Source of the DNA: Solenopsis invicta
Lineage: Eukaryota > Arthropoda > Insecta > Hymenoptera > Formicidae
DNA: 64,000 nt
Assembly (NCBI RefSeq): GCF_016802725.1
Contig: NC_052676.1
Coordinates: forward strand, 6,217,433-6,281,432
Direction: 5' to 3'
The notes under the pieces: generated by a model
Database searches by the model: none
Seen by the model: only the letters and a program-made list of their open reading frames with translations
Told to the model about the DNA's origin: nothing
In this document: positions 14,101-21,873 of the stretch, piece by piece
Layout: every line of letters starts with the position of its first letter
Position numbering within the stretch: position 1 is the stretch's first letter
Position numbers and translations under genes: made by a program

Positions 14101-17100
14101 CTTCGTCTACAGCGTACATCGCAATTCCGCCGCCACTCGCATAATCATTTGTCTCTTCGTGTCGGAAATTATTGCGCCGCGGACAGTAACGATCTTAAAT
14201 TACGCTTTAAATCAAAATTAGTCGACGCGACGATCGGCAGAATAAAAAGCAGTTTGACGCGTAACGCGTTTCTTATCGTTATATATAAGTGCATCTCGGT
14301 TAGTTTTAACAACCTTCGGTTGCTGACAGCTTCATTACTTCGACATCGTTTCCCGTACATTCGTGACAAAATTTTCTCCAGGATTAATGTTTTCAGGTGT
14401 TAAAATGTGAACACTTCATTTTCGAATAAAGCTAGAGATGTAATGGAGACGATACGAGCAAATGAGAAATGTTAGTTAATAACTAAAAATAGTTAATACT
14501 GAAAGAATAAATCTTTCGAAGCTATGAAAACTGGAGTCGGTCATCATCCACTGGCCTACACACTTTTATTTACGTAATGCTGATTTTTTCTTTCTTTCAT
14601 GCTGTAATTTTAACGGTATTGGGTAGGTTAATATATTTTTTTAACTAAATTAAGTTAAAGTTAACGGTTTATAAAATTAATTTAGTTATGTTAAAATTTA
14701 CATGAATAGAAAAACTAACTAGTTCAAAGTTACATTAAGAATAAATTAACTTGAATTAAATTAAAAATTAATTTTGAAAAACATTATTTTATATTAAATT
14801 ACAAAATCGTAATTTTTTAAAATTAAATTACTAAACAATTATAATATGGATCAAGAAACAAACTTAATATTTTATTTGTAAATTAAGTTTGTATAATGTA
14901 ACAAAGAAATCTTACTTCTTATATGAAAAAGTATTTTTCTCTTACATTTTTTTTTTTATACATAGATAAATTTTTAAATTGGAAAAAATGTTAATGAATT
15001 AAAGTTAATGTGTTCTAAAAACAACTCGTTAAAGTTAAAAATTAACTAAGTTAAGTTAGAAGTTATTAACTTTTAACTTTATTAACTTTTAGCTCTTTAA
15101 CTAGTTACTACCCAACCCTGAATTTTAATTAAGGATTAGTAGACATTGATATAATATGAGCGGCGTCTCGTCACGGCGTTGCGCCAAAGGTTGCGATAGC
15201 GGCTCTAATGCTAACCGTCTCCACATCCCTAGGAGTTGCTTCTTCACTTCCTGCCGCCGACATCGCGTAATACACGGCTTAAATCAGTCTAAGTAGCTCG
15301 AACTAACCATGGATAATTTTAATTGATGATCCTGTTAGACTTAAAACCGACCCTGTATCCTATTTTTCACCCCCATGTTGTTCCATTAAACGAGAGCAGC
15401 GTTAGCGTCTGGATCTGTCCTCCAGCAGATCGTGCAAATGACGTGCAATGTGGTCCCTTTATCTACGGATTTCGATCTCGGACGCTCGCGCGTCTAAGAA
15501 ACGTTCCCCGTGCTATGTGCATATAAAATTGAGCGACGCTTTAAAAAAAGGGAGTAGGGAGGAAGAGAGGAAGAATAGATGGAAGTTTCAGATTCGCTAT
15601 GGTAATGTTATCTCCGATAGCATTGTACGATTATTATAATGCCTGGCGATATTTCTTCGCCGGTTGCGCATCAGTGCACCCATCCCAGGTAAGGCTCTTC
15701 TTTTTCGCGGATTACGCGGTCGATCATTCCCGCGTGGCTCTCTCAGCCGTTATCAGTTACGATCGGAACTACGACGAACGGCGCGTCGGGGGTCAGCGCG
15801 AAGGCATCGTTCATCATTCGGCGAAATGATGAATCGCTTGCGCAATACGCTCATAGACGCACCGGATGACGGTGAACGGGTCATCTCTCGCGGCGCCGGT
15901 AAAAACCGCGAAATATGCATTCCGTATTCCGGGGTGCCCTAAGCACCGCTTATCGCGCCCGTCCGTCCGCATTCCGTCTCCGCGCTGTTAATTAATTAAC
16001 TTGAAGACGCGACGCGACGTTAATCGGACCGGATAATGCAGTTGCTGCAACTTGCACGGAAAATAAGGAAGCACCTGCTGTGTCAATAAAATTTTTACTC
16101 GATCCGTATCTTGCAATTTTATCGGACATTTTCTAATTCAGTTTTGTTTCTCATAGAGCTGATTATTTTACGCGAGACGGACTCGTTTTCGAAGAGCAGT
16201 TCTATGTTTAAGAATAAATGCTGAAACAAACCTAACCGTTTTTTTTTTTTATTTAAGAGAGATTTTTTAATTCTACAGAAGAAATACAAATTTCGTTATT
16301 ATTAAAATACGTACTAAAATAAAGTAAGGAAAGGATGATTTCAAGCTAATAATAGACAAATTATTGCTATTAGTATAAAATTGCCATTTGTCTTCTCCAT
16401 TTTTGCGTATCTTGTGTAAAAGAATTTGAAGTGTCTTAGCTGTACAATACATTTAAATGTTATTGAAATTTAAAAATTATCCAGATACACTAGTGTGATC
16501 ATAGTGTAATAACTAATCGCTTTAAAAAATTTAAAGTTATATTATTATTATTTATTACACTTACAAGACAAGTACTTTTTCATTAAACTAATTATATAGT
16601 TTATATTATGCAATAATTAAATTTTTTGTTATACTGCTTTAAAAGAATACAAATAATTATTTCTAGATTGTTATAAAATTTTTATAATATTTTTATATAA
16701 AACGTTTATGTCATGTTGAATAATTAAATGAAATATATAATTATGTTGTGTCATAGAACGTAGCAAATACAATATGAATTTTAAATTGCTTTATTGCAAC
16801 TTAAAAATAAATTTACTTTTAAAGGTAACTTCTTACTTTTAAAGGTAAACAAATTTCAACTTTGATGCACTGCATTTTTCTATATTTGATGGAAATAAAT
16901 TTTATAAATATGTTACTATTTTTCAATAAATAAATAAATAGAGTTCTTTTTCCCAATCCTAAACAACAACAAAAAATTTTGGTCGTGAATATATCCTGAA
17001 AGAACAAAACAATAAATCATTTGGTTTATAATAGTATAATTATGTTATTAAAACAGTAAGAGTAACTATGCATCACGATAATCATATTTTTTACTGCAGG

Positions 17101-20100
17101 TTGAGATAAATTACTTTTAAACATGTGTGGCCCTAATTAAATCTTTGCACAAATATTTATTAGAACTTTATTAATATATGTAAGCAAATTTGATTTAATT
17201 CGTAACTTACTGCTTCCTCAGTAAATTTGTAAATAAGTACTCAAGAATTCAATAAATATGAATCAAGAGCAAACAAAACATCAAATAACTTTCAAAATCT
17301 TTTAAGAATTACAGAATGGAGCTCAACTTTAAACAGACACTCTAATAAAAAAGCAATCTATGAAATTTTAATATTTTAGTAATACTTTGATATAAGACAT
17401 ATACGTGTTTAAAAAATTTGAATGAATATATTTTTTAAGTAATTTAAATTAAAAAGTTTTAAACTATTAATAAAAGATAGCTCCTTAATTTCTAAATAAA
17501 TTAAACCGCCACTAAACGTTCCGACAAAGGGGACATACGCAACCGGAAGGGTTAAACGGGTGCTTCGCTAATGTAGATGTATTAATGGTTATACTGTCAA
17601 AGGCAATTAAAAGCATTGTTTAGATAGCGTTACTTAATTGGAGACATTTAAGAGCGTTATTAATATCATAATGTCAATTAGCTGCAATTCCGATGGGGAT
17701 CCGACTTATCGCCAACTCATTATTCATGCCGATTGAATTTGATCCGAAATAGGTACGTGAGAGCTATGGAATTATGAGTACAAATCTTTTGACTTGAAGG
17801 GTTACCAAAATCACATCATTTTTCACAAGAAACCTAACTCAGAAATTATAAAAAAGCTTTTAATAAGTTCTTTACATCGTAATAAAGTAAAACATTTTCT
17901 TTTTGTATCTTCTATCTTTTTCTGTGATACTTGAAAAAAATCACGAAATGACATTTAAAAATTTAGCTATCGAAATGTTCCAATTAAATAAATGCACATT
18001 TACATTTCGCTGATCTGACAGCAATGAGTTAAAAGAGGAGATTGTATGCTTGCATAACAGCGCAAATCGTTATAATCCGCGTGGGAATATATCTGCAGAT
18101 CTAGTTTCATGGAATAATTTCATGACTAATTTTGACACTAATTTCCATTACTAATTTCATCGTTATAATTTATAATATACCGTAACTGGATGGGCACTAA
18201 CTCGCGTCCCGTCAAAGCTCAGACAGAAATTAATCCGCTTGCAACACGATATACAACTGTAGAATTATTCGCTTCACTCTAATTATTCGTTATTTGATCA
18301 GTTTTCTTTATGTAAAAGCGATACATTTACAATTTAATTTGCACTTATTTTGCCGTGCGACACAGGTTTTAGAAATTATAATCTCACTAGCAAAGAATCG
18401 AAATATGAATAAGCTCCACTACATTATCTTTACATTTAGAGGAATACAAATGATAAATGACAAAGTTCAACGATTGTAGGGCACTCGTTATCTCTAGTTC
18501 ACTGATTACGCGTTTTACGATCCTTCGCCTGTTCGTCGAGGCGCGACAAACATAGTTCCATTTTAGTTCTTGCACCTTGTCACTAGTATAATGCCGAAAG
18601 TATAAGGATGTACGCGTTACATTAACATTAAAACATTAACAAAAATATTAAAATTTTATACATTATTCTATTATCACATATTATCACATTTGAATACATG
18701 TGTTGACAATTTGAACAGAATTCTTTTATTCATTTAAATGTTGCTTCTAATTTTTGTTTCCTTTTGATTCTTATGTAACATTACGCTTTGTAATACTTGC
18801 AAATTTGATGAGAAAATAACATAGTGTATTAAATTGAACTTTTTACGTATATTAATAAAATTCTAATAAATATTCGTGAAAAAATTGTGATTTAGATTTT
18901 AAACTCAATCGTTTGAAAAAAATTTATTTAAAACTGCTGCAAAATATAGTTATTGCCTGAGCTATTATAAGTGAAATTAATTGTTGTTCTATTCTTCGGA
19001 TATTTGCAATAAAAAATTTTATCTTTGATTAGAAAAAATAAAAAATAAACTTAAGAAGTTTACAATTTTTAAATTTTAATAACTTTTAGTTGGTATTATG
19101 GGAAAAGATTGCCGAAATCGCAATGTCTCCTCCATCACCTCACCTAAATATTCAATCGTTATATCTGTCCAGTTTTTACACAATTGTTTGAGAATATTTA
19201 CTACCACTATAATGCTTTATTATATTCGAGTTGTTAGGGACCGTAGAAATTTTGTCATTTACTTTCATAGAAAAATCCTGATATTGTAGTAATTTTTTTA
19301 CACGTTTTGTAACTGGAGTGCAGAAAAGCAGAATAAATGATCTAAGTTTCAATAATTTGTAATGATCACATTACTACGTAGATTTTCCTTTTACTTTTAT
19401 TTGTAGATTGGATAAACAAAATTTTACAAAATGCTCTAGTATTCTAAATCGCATTAAGATCATGATTTTGTGCGATACCGTGGTATAAATACTTAATTGT
19501 TTTTTTATAGTGGACGAAAAATGACCAAAAGAGAATAAAATGATATCAAAAAATGATATCAAGAATCTTAACGAATTTGATTGGACTGCACTATAAAATA
19601 TGTATTTTATAGTTGGAGACATTTGCAATTTATTTTTATACCTATAGATTAGTGTATCAAATGGCTTTAATGTGCACTAATGCGCATTGCACTAATCTAA
19701 AATGAAATGCACATGATAGAATCTTTTAGAAGACATCAGGAACTTCCGTACGAAAAATCTGATGTATAAATCGCGCTTGGCACGCACGTGGGGAAAAATG
19801 TTTGACGCGTCGCGTGCATACCACTGTTAATTGGTCGCAATGGACATGTGCGCGCACGATTAATCTCGTTTATCATCCCATCAGCTTTCCGCGCGGCCGC
19901 GAAAACACGTTCGGAGCAAAGCCGGATACGCGCAAGCCGCGAAAATAGCGCAAGTGCAAGACTTTATCGCGACTTGACCCTCGTTGCGAAAAATGGGCGC
20001 TACTTAGGCAGAATTGAGCGCGCCGCGTATAACGTAACACTTCGATAACCCAATTAGGTGTTATCGCGTCATTTAACTGACGAGGACGATAGTCGTGCGA

Positions 20101-21304
20101 GGGAATCATCGGAATCATTCTTGAGAGATCCGCGCTGTTAGCGAAATAAGTGCTAGGTTGTTACGAGAGTCACGGGACGATTTAATCTTTTTAAGTGACT
20201 GGCCGTGGTTCGTCAAGGATGCCACAGTAAGTAATATTCCGTCATTACAAATGTTCTTTTTGCCTACAACTGTTTCATCTTCAAATATTACCTATCTTTT
20301 AAATTCATATTTCTTGTGATTTGTTAGATCATTTCGATTATAAGATTCAAATTGATGCATACAGAAAAATATTATTATACTGCAAAAAAAACGATTACTC
20401 ATCTTTTCCTTTTAAATGACGATTATCTAATAAGAAATATTCTTGATAATAGTCTTAAAATGTACTCAGCACAAATTGTAAAAAAAAAACTCACTATCAT
20501 GTGCTAAAAAAAGAACGTTTTAATAAGAGAACACTGACTGATAAGTGAAAACACAACTAATTAAACCTTACTCGGTCATAGCTGGATTTTAGTGCTGGTA
20601 TTTCTTTATGTAATTTTATCTACATTTTTAAGTTTATCAAACTGCGCATAAAATAAATTTTCTGGTGTTCAAACACAGTTGAATGAGAATAGTAATTCTG
20701 TAATATTAAGTTGACAATTAATTTAATAATAATTATGCTAGTAAGCATCTATGGCAATAATGATAATAAGAATCCTTTTTTCCCAAACGAATTTATAAAA
20801 TTTCTTCCAAAGATTATTATAAAATCTTAGGAAAGAAAATCAGAATGATAAGCGAATCGAATTGTTGTTTTAACTTCTTGTTTTTGATTGCAGTATTAAA
20901 TGTTAGAATATATTTTGAGAGAGAATAAATTTGGTGCTTATGATGAATTTATGACAGACTAGCGGATTATCAATTTATGTGTGTGCGAAATACGTGAAAC
21001 AAGTAACATTTACTTAAATACAATAATATTTTTTTTATTTGTGTGTACATGTCCAATGCGTTCTCTGGCAGTTTAAATTCTGTAATTATAATCAAAAATG
21101 GCCAAACATTTATCCGCTAGGGTTTTACGACTTTGCGATTATTTTTATTGTGAATACTTACCCCAGGGGTGGCACAGATTGCAAAGTGTTGTCTAGATCT
21201 TGGGTTGGACTTGGAGTTGCATAACGTTGCCCAGTTGCTAACCCATCCTGGACAAATTGCGATGCCAAGACGATCCAAGTCGTCAGCAACAGCGGTGCGA
21301 ACAT
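1..21304 (-). CDS. Fibrillin (5' part, 20 coding exons, continues beyond window start)
   Basis: Secreted extracellular-matrix glycoprotein that assembles into calcium-dependent microfibrils. Exons in transcript order: 21304-21162, 11022-10940, 9737-9630, 9512-9378, 9253-9151, 8875-8691, 8322-8074, 7828-7673, 7310-7026, 6248-6126, 5198-4950, 4719-4600, 4290-4075, 3691-3492, 2802-2622, 2532-2227, 1964-1623, 1246-1121, 1003-670, 148-1. Phases agree at every junction and give 1264 codons without a stop. Domain order: signal peptide; N-terminal domain (GPNVCRSRY, YCCPGW); three EGF modules; hybrid domain with nine cysteines; two cbEGF; TB1; six cbEGF; TB2; further cbEGF; a TB/hybrid-like domain; cbEGF; a TB domain containing RGD; at least six more cbEGF (DINEC/DIDEC). 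The proline- or glycine-rich insert that follows TB1 in vertebrate fibrillins is absent. Module order and the N-terminal motifs separate it from LTBP, fibulin and dumpy. The 3' end is outside the window. To my knowledge Drosophila lacks a canonical fibrillin, so flies would be poor annotation guides. Confidence 0.95.
670..1003 (-). CDS. Fibrillin exon 19: two cbEGF and most of a third
   Basis: Encodes DINECEETPGLC..., DIDECSRTSGIC..., DINECAVGNGGC...FSCSC. It ends in phase 2 (CG|GTACGG); the sixth cysteine of the third module lies in the next exon. Confidence 0.93.
1121..1246 (-). CDS. Fibrillin exon 18: one cbEGF module
   Basis: Encodes DIDECEILRGVCGNGTC, RNTPGNFQC and NPGYRSSDIMKIC. 42 codons, phase 1 both ends. 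Confidence 0.93.
1247..1622 (-). other. GC-AG intron of fibrillin
   Basis: The donor reads G|GCAAGT and the acceptor TTTTTTAG. No GT donor nearby preserves both the cysteine module and the reading phase. GC-AG introns form a known minor class and the +1..+6 match to GCAAGT is the usual strong form. Confidence 0.8.
1623..1964 (-). CDS. Fibrillin exon 17: TB domain with RGD plus cbEGF
   Basis: Encodes EICFLDHRHGQC, LCCCSVGRAWGSDKCELCP, AELCPRGDGF, then DINECIEFPGMC...IKC. The TB tail carries Arg-Gly-Asp (codons 1768..1776). The donor is GC, not GT (AATG|GCAAGT); this choice keeps phase 1 and joins G+AC into Asp of the next DIDEC. Confidence 0.92.
2227..2532 (-). CDS. Fibrillin exon 16: TB/hybrid-like domain plus cbEGF
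   Basis: Encodes KGSCWTKMIDGRC, ECCCSVGVAWGSPCEIC, then FCECSKGYAKVDGKGC and ADINECELNSGIC. The tail resembles an EGF end, so this is probably the second hybrid domain. The following cbEGF receives its sixth cysteine (TTC) from the next exon, spliced at GCGTAAGC. Confidence 0.9.
2622..2802 (-). CDS. Fibrillin exon 15: end of a cbEGF and one full cbEGF
   Basis: Starts CICPTGMRYNTQNQMC, completing the split EGF, then DVDECEELGPDVC...GHIC. Acceptor TTCGCAG, donor ATGG|GTACGA. Confidence 0.93.
3110..3340. mobile_element. MITE in a fibrillin intron (TIR GTTTACACCGA)
   Basis: Inverted ends GTTTACACCGAATACTTG and its complement at 3340 bound about 230 AT-rich bases with no coding frame. A relative lies at 56896..56972, sharing the end and the inner motif TATCTTAATTTCGG. 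Confidence 0.8.
3492..3691 (-). CDS. Fibrillin exon 14: cbEGF plus two thirds of another
   Basis: Encodes DINECAQNPNIC..., then DINECELEDSLC...CRNTPGSFQ. It ends in phase 0 inside an EGF module; the last two cysteines come from the next exon (CICPTG). This is the only phase-0 junction in the visible gene. Confidence 0.93.
3905..3994. repeat. Near-perfect 42-bp-arm hairpin in fibrillin intron
   Basis: GAGTGGAATCTCATTCTAAA... is followed after a 6-base loop by its reverse complement, with four mismatches over 42 positions. It lies 80 bases downstream of the exon 13 donor. Small foldback element or remnant; transcription on either strand would give a long stem. Confidence 0.8.
4075..4290 (-). 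CDS. Fibrillin exon 13: TB domain 2 with an extra cysteine
   Basis: Encodes LCYSQYRDGQC, SSCCCCTVILGQPLGWG, CQPCPLPDTPEFEALCP. TB domains normally have eight cysteines with a CCC triplet; this one reads CCCC and has nine, with a few extra residues before GWG. The reading is direct from four adjacent TGT/TGC codons. Confidence 0.93.
4600..4719 (-). CDS. Fibrillin exon 12: one cbEGF module
   Basis: Encodes DIDECVNLPCQNGRC, INTPGSFRCEC and HPGFNLGPDGRSC. Acceptor GTGTAAG, donor CTAG|GTTCGT, 40 codons. Confidence 0.92.
4950..5198 (-). CDS. Fibrillin exon 11: two cbEGF modules
   Basis: Encodes DINECIENPRICLNGRC... and DMDECSTSGMCENGKC..., two cbEGF modules. The fibrillin frame is not the frame that starts with ATG in this stretch; it was fixed by the splice phase and cysteine spacing. 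Confidence 0.93.
5706..5981. mobile_element. MITE with AGCACAGAA inverted ends
   Basis: Ends CAGCACAGAAAAATTGCAG and GCAATCTTCTGTGCT are imperfect inverted copies and the interior is rich in TGCAATATTGCAG-like words. The open frames inside (both strands) are by-products of this repeat. Confidence 0.75.
6126..6248 (-). CDS. Fibrillin exon 10: one cbEGF module
   Basis: Encodes DHDECQDTGMC, NGHCINMNGSFKC and KCNDGYTL...NTC, one cbEGF of 41 codons between CTAG acceptor and GTAATA donor, phase 1 at both ends. Called from motifs and splice sites. Confidence 0.93.
7026..7310 (-). CDS. Fibrillin exon 9: end of TB1 and two cbEGF modules
   Basis: Starts DDYNRLCSQLQ (eighth TB1 cysteine) and passes straight to VNECALRPDIC and DVDECQLDYC, two EGF modules. 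Where vertebrate fibrillins carry a long proline- or glycine-rich spacer there are only a few residues. Confidence 0.92.
7673..7828 (-). CDS. Fibrillin exon 8: TB domain 1, first part
   Basis: Encodes LCYTAVNRNGQC, DCCCGKNMGRGWG and ECFICP: the CCC triplet and GWG motif of a TGF-beta-binding-protein (TB) domain. Seven cysteines lie here; the eighth is in the next exon (NRLC), so the domain is split by an intron. Confidence 0.93.
8074..8322 (-). CDS. Fibrillin exon 7: two cbEGF modules
   Basis: Two calcium-binding EGF modules (DINECEAIPGLC... and DRDECQEEGIC...). Both carry the D-x-D/N-E-C calcium-binding start and the N...Y/F hydroxylation-type motif (CLNTPGSFIC, CINTNGGYYC). Confidence 0.94.
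8691..8875 (-). CDS. Fibrillin exon 6: hybrid domain 1 (nine cysteines)
   Basis: Encodes TGPCFTKVKNGQC, VVCTRQLCCATVGKGWG and HPCERCP, ending GQC. It has nine cysteines like the vertebrate first hybrid domain, so one is expected to be unpaired, a feature linked in vertebrates to intermolecular disulfide formation. No open frame of 60 or more codons starting with ATG marks this exon; it is called from the conserved motifs. Confidence 0.94.
8964..9129. repeat. Foldback element filling the intron between fibrillin exons 5 and 6
   Basis: About 58-bp arms (AACATGTTAGATAAAGAACG... and its complement ending TGTTAAA) flank about 45 bases. It occupies 166 of the 275 intron bases and begins 21 bases inside the donor. 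Confidence 0.82.
9151..9253 (-). CDS. Fibrillin exon 5: EGF-like module 3
   Basis: Encodes ICREPCLNQGRCIGPDRC then ACIYGYTGRRCETDY, the third fibrillin EGF. It ends in phase 2 (AG), which with the next G makes Arg and gives the family junction DYRTGPCF. Confidence 0.94.
9378..9512 (-). CDS. Fibrillin exon 4: EGF-like module 2
   Basis: Encodes GRCRVHCINGNCVDGRC followed by QCRSGYQGEFC, a complete six-cysteine EGF. The donor GAAC|GTAAGA leaves one base that joins CA of the next exon to encode Pro in NEPIC. Confidence 0.92.
9630..9737 (-). CDS. Fibrillin exon 3: EGF-like module 1
   Basis: Encodes a non-calcium EGF module with the pattern ICARRCGPLGRC...NICLC, ending in SCGNGQSK. It matches the first EGF of fibrillins (PIC..SCG.GFC). 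Phase 1 at both ends. Confidence 0.92.
9738..10760. other. Fibrillin intron 2, no feature recognised
   Basis: About 1 kb of AT-rich intron with a slightly more GC block at 10110..10390. No coding exon, RNA gene or repeat with both ends was seen. Confidence 0.6.
10761..10909. mobile_element. Degraded MITE, same family as 47705..47846
   Basis: Contains TTTAAGATCGTCTCAAGAAT..., CAACCAATTATAAAGTC and GATGATCTTGAAATAAGATT, ending ATGAATATCGGCC. The copy at 47705..47846 has the same order with clean inverted ends, so this one is an older diverged insertion. Confidence 0.7.
10940..11022 (-). CDS. Fibrillin exon 2: fibrillin N-terminal domain
   Basis: Encodes PNVCRSRYKNYCCPGW and a following cysteine (LCVI), the four-cysteine segment at the mature N-terminus used in head-to-tail microfibril assembly. 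Acceptor TTTCTAG, donor ATTC|GTAAGT. The real frame is only 27 codons and is not the longest open frame here. Confidence 0.93.
11071..11114. repeat. (TA)n microsatellite
   Basis: About 22 uninterrupted TA units in fibrillin intron 1. Confidence 0.95.
11115..14613. other. Fibrillin intron 1, part; GC-rich block without a gene
   Basis: No coding exon with splice support was found. 11640..12560 is strongly GC- and CpG-rich compared with its surroundings, and several 60-70 codon frames there are open on both strands, as expected from GC bias. Such islands in a large first intron may be enhancers or an alternative promoter. 13140..13600 is plain AT-rich sequence. Confidence 0.5.
14614..15120. mobile_element. 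hAT-type MITE with 8-bp target duplication
   Basis: Ends CGGTATTGGGTAGG and (inverted) CAGGGTTGGGTAGTAACTAG. Flanks are AATTTTAA at 14606..14613 and AATTTTAA at 15121..15128, an exact 8-bp target duplication. The CAGGG-type end with an 8-bp duplication is the hAT hallmark. The interior is AT-rich, full of GTTAAAGTTAA words, and non-coding. Confidence 0.85.
15121..21161. other. Fibrillin intron 1, remainder
   Basis: 15160..16080 and 19780..20200 are GC/CpG-rich islands in an otherwise AT-rich intron. No exon with acceptor, donor and a cysteine module was seen, and the exon 1 / exon 2 join needs none in between. Possible regulatory DNA; no specific site is claimed. Confidence 0.5.
21162..21304 (-). 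CDS. Fibrillin coding exon 1: start codon and signal peptide
   Basis: ATG at 21304 opens MFAPLLLTTWIVLASQ, a hydrophobic signal peptide, followed by a short linker ending SVPPLG. The exon ends at a strong donor (GGG|GTAAGT) with two spare bases (GG). These plus the A that starts the next exon give Gly, restoring the fibrillin motif GPNVC. The 47-codon frame is overlapped by a longer, unrelated open frame on the same strand and would be easy to miss. A possible splice acceptor (TTTCTTACCCAG) lies one base before the ATG, so a non-coding 5' exon may exist upstream. Confidence 0.85.
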
Positions 21305-21778
21305 CCTGGGTAAGAAACTCGCAGCTTCCTATTTCTGAACTAATTCTTTGTTCAACACTATCCTGGATTATCCTTTTAACTCGCGGTTTCGTCGATATTT
21401 GCGCATCTAATACGCATGATCCTTGGTCGATTTCGAAGGATTTTCCCAAGCCGTCGCGATCATTCCACCGCCTACGAAGACAATTTAGAGCTCTTTTATA
21501 AAGCTCTATTTTGTACAAGATTGTTTTCTATTTCAAAGGTAAAATTAAATTGTATGGGAATTAATTAATGCGTTAAAAGTATATCACTTAATATGCCGCG
21601 TGGGTTTCTGGCAACGTTGGGAAAAATAATTGAAATAGAAAATACTAATTGAAATATATATTTAAAAATATATACCCATAATAATATTGTTTTAAATAAT
21701 TATTGTGTATAATAAATATAAAAATGTAAATTGTTTTAACATTTGTGTATACATTTACTTAAAACAATCCAAGTAAAG

Positions 21779-21873
21779 CCCAATGAGCAAACAATATTTT
21801 TTAAATGCTTTTCTAACGGCTTTTTAATAAAATTTGATGAAAAACATTTATAAAATATTGTCTGCTTATTGGG
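21779..21873. mobile_element. Short MITE (CCCAATGAGCAAACAATATT ends)
   Basis: CCCAATGAGCAAACAATATT at the left and the inverted AAATATTGTCTGCTTATTGGG at the right span 95 bp with no coding content. Confidence 0.7.

Noticed and set aside
21117..21518. 133-codon minus-strand open frame over the fibrillin start
   Set aside because: It is in a different frame from the signal peptide, has no recognisable domain, and its phase at the GGG|GTAAGT donor does not fit exon 2.
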